A DNA stretch of 56,949 nt from Candidatus Dormiibacterota bacterium (lineage in GTDB: Bacteria > Chloroflexota > Dormibacteria > Dormibacterales > Dormibacteraceae), in contig PLJM01000021.1 of NCBI GenBank assembly GCA_003139695.1, positions 1-56,949 on the forward strand, given 5' to 3'. Shown here piece by piece: positions 1-7,685 of the stretch. The notes beneath the pieces were generated by a model. The model searched no databases. It was not told the origin of the DNA and worked only from the letters and a program-made list of their open reading frames with translations. The position numbers and the translations under genes are program-made. How positions within the stretch are numbered: the first letter of the stretch is position 1; each line of letters begins with the position of its first letter.

Positions 1-54
1 GGCTGGCGGCTGGGTATCACCCCGGATGGCGGGATCGCGGCAGTGCCGCCTTAG
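1..54 (+). CDS. Possible 3' end of an unidentified gene (partial)
   Basis: The first 51 bases read as an open 17-residue tail (GWRLGITPDGGIAAVPP) ending at a TAG at 52-54. This stop overlaps the TAA of the convergent permease gene at 51-53. Overlapping stops of convergent genes recur elsewhere in this window (8135-8138, 40933-40936), which favours a real gene end. The fragment is too short to name a family. Confidence 0.3.
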   Translation, partial: GWRLGITPDGGIAAVPP

Positions 55-950
55 GAGTTCGCCAGGCGCTTGGCGTGCAAGCGCAGCCGCAGCGCTTCCG
101 CGAGCCTGACCGCCAGGTACGTGGCGAAGGCCAGGGTCGTTATGAAGAAGCTGACAGGATGCGGCGAGAAGAAAGCGATCGCCAACCCGAACCAGGTGAA
201 TGCGAGCGCCAGCAGGATTCCAATTCCTATCGCGATCGGCGGCCGGCTCGAGAACCGCACGGCGATCGCCGCCGGCGTGACGATGAGAGCGAAGATCAGC
301 AGCACGCCGACCACCTGCACGGCCTCGCTCACCGCCACCGCCAGGATCGCCATGAAGACGATCGAGAGAAGGGTTACGGGCACTCCTTTGGCGCTGGCGA
401 GATCTTCGTCGACCGATGAGAACAGAAGCGGGCGGTAGACGACCACCAGCGCAACGATCGTCACCACCCCGGCCGCGAGCGTGGCGATCACATCTGAAGT
501 GCTGATGCCGAGGATCTGGCCGAACAGAAGCGCATACGCCTCGGTGGCGTAGCCGCGATAGAGCGATATGAACAGCACGCCAAGACCGAGCGCCCACGCG
601 AGAACGATCCCGATGGTGACGTCGCGCCCGCGCAGGCGGTTTCCCAAAGCTCCGATCGCGATGCCGGCGCCGAGCGTGAAAGCCAGCAGGCCGACGATCG
701 GGCTGAGCGCGACCACCACAGCGCCGGTCGCACCCGCAAAGCCGATGTGTGAAAGCGCGTGCGCCGCAAACGCCGAGCCGCGCAGCACGACGAAGTAACC
801 GATGGCTCCGGCCACTATTGCCACGACAGTGCCCGCCTCGAATGCGTGGACCATGAACTCGTAGTGGAAGAGCAATGCCAGGTCATCGAGGGGATTCCAG
901 CTGAGATCCGTCGCTGCTGTCGCCACGGACATCGGTATCAGCTCAACCAT
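51..950 (-). CDS. znuB: Metal ABC transporter permease, ABC-3 family (ZnuB/MntB type)
   Basis: This 299-residue, very hydrophobic protein has eight or nine predicted membrane segments and looks like the membrane subunit of a high-affinity zinc or manganese importer. It partners the ATPase encoded immediately upstream and the binding protein before that. The ATG at 950 overlaps the ATPase stop codon by 8 nt and follows a GAGGAGG sequence at 963-969; the reading frame stays open further upstream but only inside the ATPase gene. Conserved ABC-3 features include the GSAFAAHALSHIGFAG stretch near residue 60. Metal specificity cannot be read from the permease; zinc is inferred from the divergent Fur-family gene. 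Confidence 0.9.
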   Translation of the reverse strand: MVELIPMSVATAATDLSWNPLDDLALLFHYEFMVHAFEAGTVVAIVAGAIGYFVVLRGSAFAAHALSHIGFAGATGAVVVALSPIVGLLAFTLGAGIAIGALGNRLRGRDVTIGIVLAWALGLGVLFISLYRGYATEAYALLFGQILGISTSDVIATLAAGVVTIVALVVVYRPLLFSSVDEDLASAKGVPVTLLSIVFMAILAVAVSEAVQVVGVLLIFALIVTPAAIAVRFSSRPPIAIGIGILLALAFTWFGLAIAFFSPHPVSFFITTLAFATYLAVRLAEALRLRLHAKRLANS

Positions 951-1743
951 GAGGGTGGCTGACCTCCTCTTCCAGGCCGACCACGAAAACCCGGCCGAGC
1001 CTATCGCGCAGGACTTCCACTGGCGCTGAATAGATCGCCGACAAGGTTTCCGAAGTGATGATGTCGGCAGGCTTCCCCATCGCGAGCTTGCCCTGTGCGA
1101 TGTAGAGCACATGGTCGATGTGCGACAGCAGCGGGTTCACATCGTGAGCGATGAGCAGCACGGTCAGATTTCGCTGCCGCGCAACCTCGCTGATCAGCTG
1201 CACTATCGCGCCCTGGTTGCGGACGTCGAGATGCGACAAAGGCTCGTCCATCAATAACAGGCTGGGTTGACCCACCAACGCCTGCGCAAGGAGGAGCCTC
1301 TGCTGCTCCCCACCCGACAGTCGGCCAAGCTGCCGGTCCGCATAGGCTTCGGCGCCGACCGCGCGAATCGATTCGTCGGTCGCCGATGCGATCTGCGGAC
1401 GACCGGTCAGCCTCATCCCCCATTTGTGGCCGTCGACGCCGAGCCCGACGAAGTCACGCCCGCGAATGGAGAGCTCGGGGTCGAAGGCCGAACCTTGTGG
1501 AACGTAGCCGATGCGCGGGTTGCCGCGCGTCGGCGCTTCGCCAAGCACCTCGAGCTTGCCGGCGATCGGATGGAGCAAGCCGAGGATCAGCTTGATCAAG
1601 GTCGACTTGCCGGCACCGTTTGGACCGAGGATGGCCGTAAACGATCCTGCCGGGATCGAAAAGCTCGCCTGAGACCAGATCGCGGTCGACCCGTATCCAG
1701 CTGCGAGCCCGTCCGCCTCGATCGCGGCGCCTCGATCGCTCAA
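943..1743 (-). CDS. znuC: Metal ABC transporter ATP-binding protein
   Basis: This 266-residue ABC ATPase energises the metal importer. Walker A is GPNGAGKST (about residues 40-48), the signature is LSGGEQQR (about 143-150), Walker B is LLLMDEP and the H-loop histidine is in LIAHDVN. It starts with TTG at 1743, only 3 nt after the binding-protein stop and without a clear Shine-Dalgarno sequence, so translation is probably coupled to the upstream cistron. Its end overlaps the permease start by 8 nt. The order binding protein, ATPase, permease is a complete importer operon. Confidence 0.93.
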   Translation of the reverse strand: MSDRGAAIEADGLAAGYGSTAIWSQASFSIPAGSFTAILGPNGAGKSTLIKLILGLLHPIAGKLEVLGEAPTRGNPRIGYVPQGSAFDPELSIRGRDFVGLGVDGHKWGMRLTGRPQIASATDESIRAVGAEAYADRQLGRLSGGEQQRLLLAQALVGQPSLLLMDEPLSHLDVRNQGAIVQLISEVARQRNLTVLLIAHDVNPLLSHIDHVLYIAQGKLAMGKPADIITSETLSAIYSAPVEVLRDRLGRVFVVGLEEEVSHPHG

Positions 1744-1746
1744 TGT

Positions 1747-2643
1747 CTAAGACGCCGACGCAAGCGCCGCTTCGAGCGTGGTCAACTGCGCCGTTTGCCA
1801 GGCCTGGAAGGTCGCACCGACCGGCTGCAGGGTCTCGGTGACACCGACCGACGGGATGTGCTGTTGCTGCGCCAGCTGCTTCAGGCTCGCGGTCAGCGCG
1901 CTCGATGCCTGGATGTTGTAGACGAGCACCTTGATCATCTTTCCGGCGACCTGGTCGTGAAAGGTGGCGACCGCGGATGCCGGCGGGTCAGTGCCCTCGG
2001 CGACCGCGTTCATAAAGTCTGGAGGCGAAATCAGGTTGAGGCCAAGCGCGCCGGCCATGTAGACAAAGATGCTTTCGGTCGATCCGATTGGCGTCCCAGC
2101 GTACTTGCTCTTGATCTCCGCGATTCGATCCGTATATGGCTTCAGCGCGGCCGTGAACGCGCTGCGTTGCTGGTCGAAGTACGACGAGTCAGCCGAGTCG
2201 ATGGCCCTGTACTCGGCGGTGATCTTGTCCGCGACCGTCAGCACGTAACCGGGGTTGTACCAGAAGTGAGGGTTGTCGCCAGGCTTGCGACCGAGGAGCT
2301 GAGCGATGTTCAGCACGCTTCGGTGGCTGCTTGAGTTGGCGTCCAGCAGCTTCTGGCCCCAATCGTCGTAACCGGCGCCATTCAGGATCACCAGGTCGGC
2401 CTCGGCGAAGGCTCGAGCGTCTGCCGTGCTGCTCTCGTACTCGTGCGGGTCAGCGTTGGGGTCGGTGACAACGCTCTGCACTGACACCTTGGACCCTCCG
2501 AGTTGGACAGCGATGCTGCCCCAGAAGTTCTCGCCGGCGACGACGTTGAGCACTCCAGGAGTCGCCCCCACCCCGCCGCTTCCGCAGGCGGTGCCGGCCA
2601 GCGCCACGACCACAGCAGCTGCGGCGAACCCCTTGATCAGCAT
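1747..2643 (-). CDS. znuA: Metal ABC transporter substrate-binding lipoprotein
   Basis: This 298-residue extracytoplasmic binding protein of the ZnuA/TroA (cluster A-I) class captures metal for the neighbouring permease. An N-terminal signal ends in a lipobox-like LAGTAC with Cys20 as the likely lipid anchor. Metal-site candidates are His67 in DPHEYE and the histidine in NPHFWYNP. The third position, usually histidine in this class, reads STES, so Glu or Ser stands there. The ATG at 2643 is preferred over an upstream GTG at 2661. It lacks a Shine-Dalgarno sequence but lies 6 nt from a TACTCT -10 candidate, suggesting a leaderless transcript. Confidence 0.88.
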   Translation of the reverse strand: MLIKGFAAAAVVVALAGTACGSGGVGATPGVLNVVAGENFWGSIAVQLGGSKVSVQSVVTDPNADPHEYESSTADARAFAEADLVILNGAGYDDWGQKLLDANSSSHRSVLNIAQLLGRKPGDNPHFWYNPGYVLTVADKITAEYRAIDSADSSYFDQQRSAFTAALKPYTDRIAEIKSKYAGTPIGSTESIFVYMAGALGLNLISPPDFMNAVAEGTDPPASAVATFHDQVAGKMIKVLVYNIQASSALTASLKQLAQQQHIPSVGVTETLQPVGATFQAWQTAQLTTLEAALASAS

Positions 2644-2689
2644 TGCGCAAGAGTATTGCACAACCTATTTGCGCAATGTCGTTGCACTT
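2643..2689. repeat. Four operator-like boxes at 13-bp spacing in the metal-uptake spacer
   Basis: TTGCGCAA occurs at 2643-2650, TTGCACAA at 2656-2663, TTGCGCAA at 2669-2676 and TTGCACTT at 2682-2689: four units whose starts are exactly 13 bp apart. They fill the spacer between the divergent binding-protein and Fur-family genes and overlap both predicted promoters. Two units are perfect 8-bp palindromes. They are probably binding sites for the adjacent regulator; this is inference, since no described Fur/Zur box is matched. Confidence 0.6.
2650..2676 (-). promoter_or_regulatory. Predicted promoter of the metal-binding protein gene
   Basis: On the minus strand a TTGCGC -35 candidate (2676-2671) is followed 15 nt later by TACTCT (2655-2650). 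The ATG lies 6 nt after this -10 box, so the transcript would begin at or very near the start codon. The spacing is short, and the -10 assignment is stronger than the -35. Confidence 0.4.
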
Positions 2690-2697
2690 GCTAGAGT
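2669..2697 (+). promoter_or_regulatory. Predicted promoter of the Fur-family gene
   Basis: TTGCGC (2669-2674), a 17-nt spacer and TAGAGT (2692-2697) preceded by TGC form an extended -10 promoter. The ATG at 2705 lies 7 nt beyond the -10 box with no Shine-Dalgarno sequence, implying a leaderless mRNA. The -35 coincides with the third operator-like box. Confidence 0.55.
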
Positions 2698-2704
2698 TGA
2701 CGAA

Positions 2705-3097
2705 ATGGCCCCTCCAAGCCCAGTCCGAGATGAGGTCCGACTTCTGTTCTCCACCCCCGACCGGCATGTCTGGTCGATCGACGAGCTCCAGCAAGTGGTT
2801 AGCGCCTCGCTTGGCGGCGCCGACTACTCGAGCGTCTTCCGGGCGGTAGCGGGGATGCAGCGAGAAGGCCTGGTTGACAGGATCGACCTGGGGGACGGCA
2901 AGGCCCACTTTGAGCTTCGTGAAGACCACCACGAGCACATCAGGTGCGATTCCTGCGGACGCGTCGTCGGGGTTCCCGGCTGCATCCTGGAGAACGCGAC
3001 CTCAGCCGTTGAGAGCGACACCGGCTTTACCATCACGAGCCACCAGCTGCTGTTCAGCGGCATCTGCCCGGACTGCTCGGCGACCGCGCACAACTAA
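2705..3097 (+). CDS. fur: Fur-family metal-dependent repressor (Zur candidate)
   Basis: This 130-residue regulator has an N-terminal winged helix (about residues 8-70) and a C-terminal metal/dimerisation domain. Visible ligands are the HHEHIRCDSCG cluster (His75, His76, His78, Cys81, Cys84) and a second CPDC pair (Cys121, Cys124), the structural zinc site of the family. The ATG at 2705 gives normal family length; the frame is open further upstream but only through the binding-protein region. Divergence from a zinc/manganese importer suggests it represses that operon, so Zur is the best guess over Fur or PerR. The next gene begins directly after its stop codon. Confidence 0.9.
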   Translation: MAPPSPVRDEVRLLFSTPDRHVWSIDELQQVVSASLGGADYSSVFRAVAGMQREGLVDRIDLGDGKAHFELREDHHEHIRCDSCGRVVGVPGCILENATSAVESDTGFTITSHQLLFSGICPDCSATAHN

Positions 3098-3829
3098 GTG
3101 TCGGCCGGCGCGCCCGTGGATAGACTGCGTCGGGTGGGTACCGTCGCCAGAGTCCGTCACCGAGGGCAGCGCGCCGGATGGTTGAGAGCCGCCGTGCTAG
3201 GGGCCAACGATGGAATTGTTTCAGTCGCGAGCGTCGCCATTGGCGTGATTGCAGCCGGAGCCTCGACGAGTTTCGTGCTCACGGCCGCCATAGCTGCCCT
3301 GGTTGCCGGAGCAATGGCAATGGCCGCCGGTGAATACGTATCTGTCAGCTCGCAACGAGATGTCGAGCGCGCCGATCTCGAGCAGGAGCGCGGAGAGCTG
3401 AAGACGCATCCAAAGGCCGAAAAGCAGGAGCTGGCTGCGATCTATGTCCAACGCGGGCTTCCGATCGAGCTGGCCGACGAGGTCGCCGAAGCACTCACCG
3501 CTTCTGATGCGCTGGGGGCGCATGCCCGTGACGAGCTCGGCATGGCTGCAATCCCGGCTCGCCCAGTCCAGGCGGCGCTCTACTCGGCGATGAGCTTCAC
3601 CGCAGGAGCTGTGTTGCCGATAGCCGCTTTCCTGCTGGTGCCGACCGGAGCTCGAACAGCGGCCGTCGTGGCGAGCGCTCTCCTTGCTCTGGTGGCGCTT
3701 GGCATCGCAGGGGCGCGTGCCGGCGGCGCGCCGATACTGCGCGCGGCGGTACGAGTCTGCGTTGGCGGCGGATTGGCAATGGCGGTCACCGCGGCGGTTG
3801 GTCGCCTCGTCGGCGGGATCGGGGGATAG
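3098..3829 (+). CDS. VIT1/CCC1-family metal transporter
   Basis: This 243-residue membrane protein is of the vacuolar iron transporter type, expected to move Fe2+ or Mn2+ across the cytoplasmic membrane. The family hallmark GANDGIVS opens the first membrane segment (about residues 35-42) and is followed by AMAAGEYVSVSSQRD, then a charged cytoplasmic helical region (about 90-145) that in the family carries metal-binding glutamates, then three hydrophobic segments. It starts with GTG at 3098, immediately after the TAA of the Fur-family gene, so the two are co-transcribed. Pairing with a metal repressor suggests a role in export or storage complementing the divergent importer. Confidence 0.85.
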   Translation: MSAGAPVDRLRRVGTVARVRHRGQRAGWLRAAVLGANDGIVSVASVAIGVIAAGASTSFVLTAAIAALVAGAMAMAAGEYVSVSSQRDVERADLEQERGELKTHPKAEKQELAAIYVQRGLPIELADEVAEALTASDALGAHARDELGMAAIPARPVQAALYSAMSFTAGAVLPIAAFLLVPTGARTAAVVASALLALVALGIAGARAGGAPILRAAVRVCVGGGLAMAVTAAVGRLVGGIGG

Positions 3830-3859
3830 CAGACACGACCGGCGGCTCGAGAAATTTGG

Positions 3860-4732
3860 TCACGTCCTGATCCGCTCCGCGATCAGGACCGGGCGCCCAG
3901 TGGTGCTCAAGAGGCGGTGAGAAACCGAGCCGAACACGAGGCTTCCGATTTTACTCATGCGACTCGAGCCGATCACGATGATGTCCGCATTCCAGGTTTC
4001 GGCCGTCTCCGCAACGGTCTCCGCTACCGGGCGTCCGTGAGCCACGACACCCTCCACAGCGATGCCGGCATCTGTAAACATCCGGATGGCCGCGGACATG
4101 GTCGCCTCCGTCTCCTGATCAGTCTCGACGAACACGAAGCCCTGCGGCTCGACGATGGTCTGAGCCACGTGGACGATGAGAACCACGGATCCCGGTGCGG
4201 CAGCCGCAGCGATAGCCGCATGGGCCGCCGGCGCGATGTCATCTCCACCCGCAATCGCCAGGATTACCCGCTGCGACTGGTGAGCCGTGGCGGCGAGCTG
4301 GTTCCTGACGATCAGGACTGGGCAATCGACCGCGCACAGGAGCCGATGGCTCACGCTGTGCTTGAACATCGACTGCCAATCGGACAGGCCCCGCGAGCCG
4401 ACCACGACGAGATCTGCTTCGAACGACTTGGCGGTGGCGGCGATCGCCGCAGCGACGTGGTCTACGTCGGCACGAACGATCTCGCGGTCAGCCAGCACTC
4501 CGGCAGCTTCCAGGCGCCCGACGGCCGTGTCGACCAGCCGCGTCGCGTCGTTCCGGACCTCGACGTCACTGGAGTCGTGGCGGTGACGAAGTTCCAGGTT
4601 CCATACGTGCGCGACGCGAACCTTGGCCGACGAGGTGTGTGCGATCGCGATGGTCGACAGCAGCGCTGCCTCGGACTCGGGGCTACCGTCAGTGGCGAGG
4701 AGGATTCTCTTGAAACCTTTAGCAGTGTTCAT
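3860..4732 (-). CDS. Tandem universal stress protein (two UspA domains)
   Basis: This 290-residue cytoplasmic protein has two UspA domains (about residues 8-142 and 152-288), an organisation common in dormancy-associated stress proteins. The nucleotide-binding loop is recognisable but altered in both halves: GSRG followed nine residues later by HSVS in domain 1, where glycine is expected, and GSSR with GSVS in domain 2. ATP binding may therefore be weak or limited to one half. The ATG at 4732 is used. A DosR-like palindrome lies about 36 bp upstream (4768-4781). The gene converges on the VIT-type gene and follows the acyl-CoA synthetase fusion. Confidence 0.92.
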   Translation of the reverse strand: MNTAKGFKRILLATDGSPESEAALLSTIAIAHTSSAKVRVAHVWNLELRHRHDSSDVEVRNDATRLVDTAVGRLEAAGVLADREIVRADVDHVAAAIAATAKSFEADLVVVGSRGLSDWQSMFKHSVSHRLLCAVDCPVLIVRNQLAATAHQSQRVILAIAGGDDIAPAAHAAIAAAAAPGSVVLIVHVAQTIVEPQGFVFVETDQETEATMSAAIRMFTDAGIAVEGVVAHGRPVAETVAETAETWNADIIVIGSSRMSKIGSLVFGSVSHRLLSTTGRPVLIAERIRT

Positions 4733-4767
4733 GACGCCAGCGTTCCACCATTTGGGCAGCGGCCATA

Positions 4768-4781
4768 GGGCCGAAAGTCCC
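4768..4781. promoter_or_regulatory. DosR-like palindrome upstream of the tandem USP gene
   Basis: Read toward the stress-protein gene the site is GGGACTTTCGGCCC. It matches 12 of 14 core positions of the actinobacterial DosR/DevR box (GGGACTWWAGTCCC, established knowledge). It sits in the 65-bp spacer between the acyl-CoA synthetase fusion and the stress protein, a gene type typical of DosR regulons. No DosR gene is in the window, so the regulator is unknown. Confidence 0.4.
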
Positions 4782-4797
4782 AGGATGGGAGGGCCGG

Positions 4798-7491
4798 TCA
4801 GTGAGCGCCCAGGGTCGGCCGCGATACCGCCCGGACCACACGAATCCTTGCGTCCACGACGACTGACCCAGCTTCATGTACCACTAGCGGGTTGAGGTCC
4901 ATCTCGGCTATCTCCGGATGATCTTCAACGAGCGCGCTCACGCGAAGCAGGACGTCTTCGAGAGCCCCCACGTCTGCCTTCGGCGCCCCGCGGTAGCCAT
5001 CGAGCCGCGGGAACGTCTTGAGCGAGTGCACCATTCGGCTCGCCTCGCCTCGGGTAATTGGCGTGATGCTCACGGCGACGTCCTTCAGGAGCTCGGTCGC
5101 GGTCCCACCGGCTCCGCACGCCAGCACGGGACCGAAGTGCTGGTCTTGAACCACCCCCACGATCATCTCCACTCCCGCCGGCACCATCGGCTGCACCTGA
5201 TACCCCGTAACACGGCGGCCTGACTTTTCGAAGCGAGCCGCCATGTCGGCGGCCGCGCGCTCGACGGCGGGGGCGCCTTTGAGGCCGAGCGCGACGGCAC
5301 CTTCGTCCGACTTATGCAGCAAGCCCGGCACGATCGCCTTGAGCGCCACTGGCGATCCCAGCCGACGAGCTTCTCGCCCAGCCTCGCGGGGCGAGCCGGC
5401 CAAGCGCGTGTCGACCACGGGGATGCGATAGCAGGAGAGCAGGTCCATAACGGCAGCCGGCTCCAACCAGCCCGGATCGCCGGCCAGAGCCGCGGCGATG
5501 ACCGCTGTGGCGCGGTCGCGGTCGATGCCGTCCAGGATGGCAAGCGGTTCTTCCGGAATCGCGCGCCACGCGGCGTAACGGGCGGCGAGACTCAGGGCGC
5601 GCGCGGCCTCCTCAGGGAACGGGTAATGGGGGACGGCGACGCCTCCGGAGGAGATGACGCGGGGGCCAGTCTGCTTCGACATGAACACGCTCAGGAGAGG
5701 AATGGGCCGGGACAGATCGCGTGCTCCACGCTGAATTGCGCGCACTACCTCTGCCGCCTTTGTCACCAGCGGTGGCGTGAAGATCACGATCAGAGCGTCT
5801 ATCTCCCCGCACGAACCTAACGTCGCAATTGCACGGCCGTAGTCCTCGCCCGTCGCCGCGGCCAACATATCGACAGGGTTGCCGGTTGAGCCGGCCGCGG
5901 GTAGAAATGCCGCGAGCGCTTCGCGCACGCTGTCTGGCAGTCGAGGGACGATGAGGCCGTTGGCCTCACACGCATCTGCGCAGAGAATGGCCGGCCCGCC
6001 GGCGTTCGTGAGAATGGCTACCCGGTTGCCCGCGGGCAGCGGCTGGCTGCCAAGCAATAACGCGACATCGAAGAGCTCAGCGAGCGTGTCAGTGCGAATG
6101 ACGCCCGCCTGCTTGAACAGTGCGTCGACCGTGATATCCGACGCTGAAAGCAATGCACCCGTATGCGACGAAGTGGCCCGATTCCCGGCCGGAGAGCGCC
6201 CGCCTTTCACGGCCAGAATCGGCTTCGACCGGCTGACACGCCGAGCGATGCGCGCGAACTTGCGCGGGTTTCCGAACGACTCCAGGTAAAGCATGATCAG
6301 GTCGGTTTCACCATCGGCTTCCCAGTACTGGATGAAGTCGTTGCCGGAGAGGTCTGCCTTGTTGCCGACGGACACGAACGACGAGATGCCCGATCCAAGG
6401 GCCTGCGCACGGGCCATCACCGCGATGCCGAGACCGCCGCTCTGCGACAGAAAGCCAATTCGCCCTTTGACCGGCTTATCCGGTGCGAACGTGGCATCAA
6501 GACTTACTTCGGGCGCGGTGTTGATAACGCCCATGCAGTTGGGGCCCACGAGTCGCATTCCGCCCTGGTGGCACACGTCGAGGAGCTGCCGCTGAAGTTC
6601 GGCTCCTTCAGATCCGGCTTCGCCGAATCCCGCCGAGATCACAACCAGCCCACGCACTCCCTTGGTTGCGCACTGGCGTGCAGCTTCCAGGACGGCCGCG
6701 GCCGGCACAGTGATCACGGCCATCTCGACCTCACCAGGAATGTCGAGAACCGACGCGAACGTAGGAAGTTCCTCGATCGTGGTCGCGGCCGGGTTGACCG
6801 GGTAAACAGATCCTTTGAAGCCGTTCGTTACCAGGTTGTGCAGAAGCTCGGCGCCGATTCCGCCACGGTGGCGCGATGCTCCGATGACCGCCACCGAGTG
6901 AGGGGCGAGCATGTGGCCAACGGCCGCGACGGCCGCAATGCGGTCGCGGTCCTCGAAATGATGCAAACCCTCGGGAGTCAGCGCCGTTGGCAATTCGGCG
7001 TGCACCTCACCCGGTTCAGAGCGGCCATGAACCGGGAAGCCGCTCTCACGCAACATGCTGAGCATCGTGTGGTTGTCCGGCATGACGATGGCCTCGAACA
7101 CATCGATCCCAGCCGCCGAGGCAATCTCGGCTAGCTGGCCGAGCAGAATCGTGCCCAGGCCGCGGCCCTGGTAGGAGTCGGCCACCGCCAGGGCCAGCTC
7201 GGCTTTGCGCGGCTCAATCTCGATGTACATCGCGTGAGCCACGATCTGTTCTGGTAGGCCGGCCACCGCCACCAGGCCGTACTGCGACTTGTAGTCGACG
7301 TGGACCATTCTTTTGGCCGAGGAGTCAGCGTTGGCGACGGGGGCGAAGAAACGCAGAATGCGAGACTGCATGGACAACGCGGAGAAGAAGTGCGCCAGGC
7401 CCGTCTCGTCCTCTGGCTTGATCGGGCGCACTGAGACCGTGGAACCATCCCGAAGCACGATCGTCGACACGCGATCAGCGGGATAGAGCAC
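4798..7491 (-). CDS. GNAT acetyltransferase fused to ADP-forming acyl-CoA synthetase
   Basis: This is a protein of about 897 residues with an N-terminal GNAT acetyltransferase domain (about 1-175), then CoA-binding, succinyl-CoA-synthetase-like and C-terminal ATP-grasp domains. It resembles ADP-forming acetyl-CoA synthetases and the protein-lysine acetyltransferases fused to them. Visible motifs are GRGLGTILL (acetyl-CoA site), GASRHRGGIG (CoA binding), SSHTGAL with the phospho-histidine and VGPNCMG. In E. coli PatZ the GNAT domain is C-terminal; here it is N-terminal. The start is uncertain: the frame runs up to 7695 but would then overlap the divergent stress-protein gene, so GTG at 7491 is proposed because the domain begins just after it. 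Confidence 0.85.
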   Translation of the reverse strand: MLYPADRVSTIVLRDGSTVSVRPIKPEDETGLAHFFSALSMQSRILRFFAPVANADSSAKRMVHVDYKSQYGLVAVAGLPEQIVAHAMYIEIEPRKAELALAVADSYQGRGLGTILLGQLAEIASAAGIDVFEAIVMPDNHTMLSMLRESGFPVHGRSEPGEVHAELPTALTPEGLHHFEDRDRIAAVAAVGHMLAPHSVAVIGASRHRGGIGAELLHNLVTNGFKGSVYPVNPAATTIEELPTFASVLDIPGEVEMAVITVPAAAVLEAARQCATKGVRGLVVISAGFGEAGSEGAELQRQLLDVCHQGGMRLVGPNCMGVINTAPEVSLDATFAPDKPVKGRIGFLSQSGGLGIAVMARAQALGSGISSFVSVGNKADLSGNDFIQYWEADGETDLIMLYLESFGNPRKFARIARRVSRSKPILAVKGGRSPAGNRATSSHTGALLSASDITVDALFKQAGVIRTDTLAELFDVALLLGSQPLPAGNRVAILTNAGGPAILCADACEANGLIVPRLPDSVREALAAFLPAAGSTGNPVDMLAAATGEDYGRAIATLGSCGEIDALIVIFTPPLVTKAAEVVRAIQRGARDLSRPIPLLSVFMSKQTGPRVISSGGVAVPHYPFPEEAARALSLAARYAAWRAIPEEPLAILDGIDRDRATAVIAAALAGDPGWLEPAAVMDLLSCYRIPVVDTRLAGSPREAGREARRLGSPVALKAIVPGLLHKSDEGAVALGLKGAPAVERAAADMAARFEKSGRRVTGYQVQPMVPAGVEMIVGVVQDQHFGPVLACGAGGTATELLKDVAVSITPITRGEASRMVHSLKTFPRLDGYRGAPKADVGALEDVLLRVSALVEDHPEIAEMDLNPLVVHEAGSVVVDARIRVVRAVSRPTLGAH

Positions 7492-7526
7492 TCGTCGAGC
7501 CTGGGCTTGCGGCAGAGCTGGAGGCA

Positions 7527-7540
7527 GGGTCGTTGGACCC
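7527..7540. promoter_or_regulatory. Perfect palindrome GGGTC-N4-GACCC
   Basis: An inverted repeat with two 5-bp arms lies between the divergent acyl-CoA synthetase fusion and the single-domain stress-protein gene. It resembles, but does not match, the DosR core and could be an operator for either direction. If the fusion protein starts upstream of 7491 the site would be coding. Confidence 0.25.
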
Positions 7541-7600
7541 CTGATGCCCGGGCAATTAGACCTTTGCGTTGGCCCTCGTCCGGACGGACGATCGGAGATA

Positions 7601-7628
7601 TGGACGCCATGCTCCCGGTCGATACACT
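7601..7628 (+). promoter_or_regulatory. Predicted promoter of the universal stress protein gene
   Basis: TGGACG (7601-7606), 16 nt, then TACACT (7623-7628) fit a weak sigma-70-type promoter. It would give a leader of about 50 nt that carries an AAGGAG Shine-Dalgarno sequence just before the ATG at 7686. Confidence 0.3.
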
Positions 7629-7685
7629 CCAAGCGAAGCACGGCAGCCCTCCGAAAAAACGCTGACATTTCACAAGGAGTCGCAA

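Noticed and set aside
1267..2334. 355-codon plus-strand frame across the ABC ATPase and binding-protein genes
   Set aside because: It is Arg/His-rich shadow coding opposite two genes with intact family motifs.
6163..7134. 323-codon open frame opposite the acyl-CoA synthetase fusion
   Set aside because: It is antisense to a clearly conserved multidomain enzyme and has no recognisable motif or start signal.
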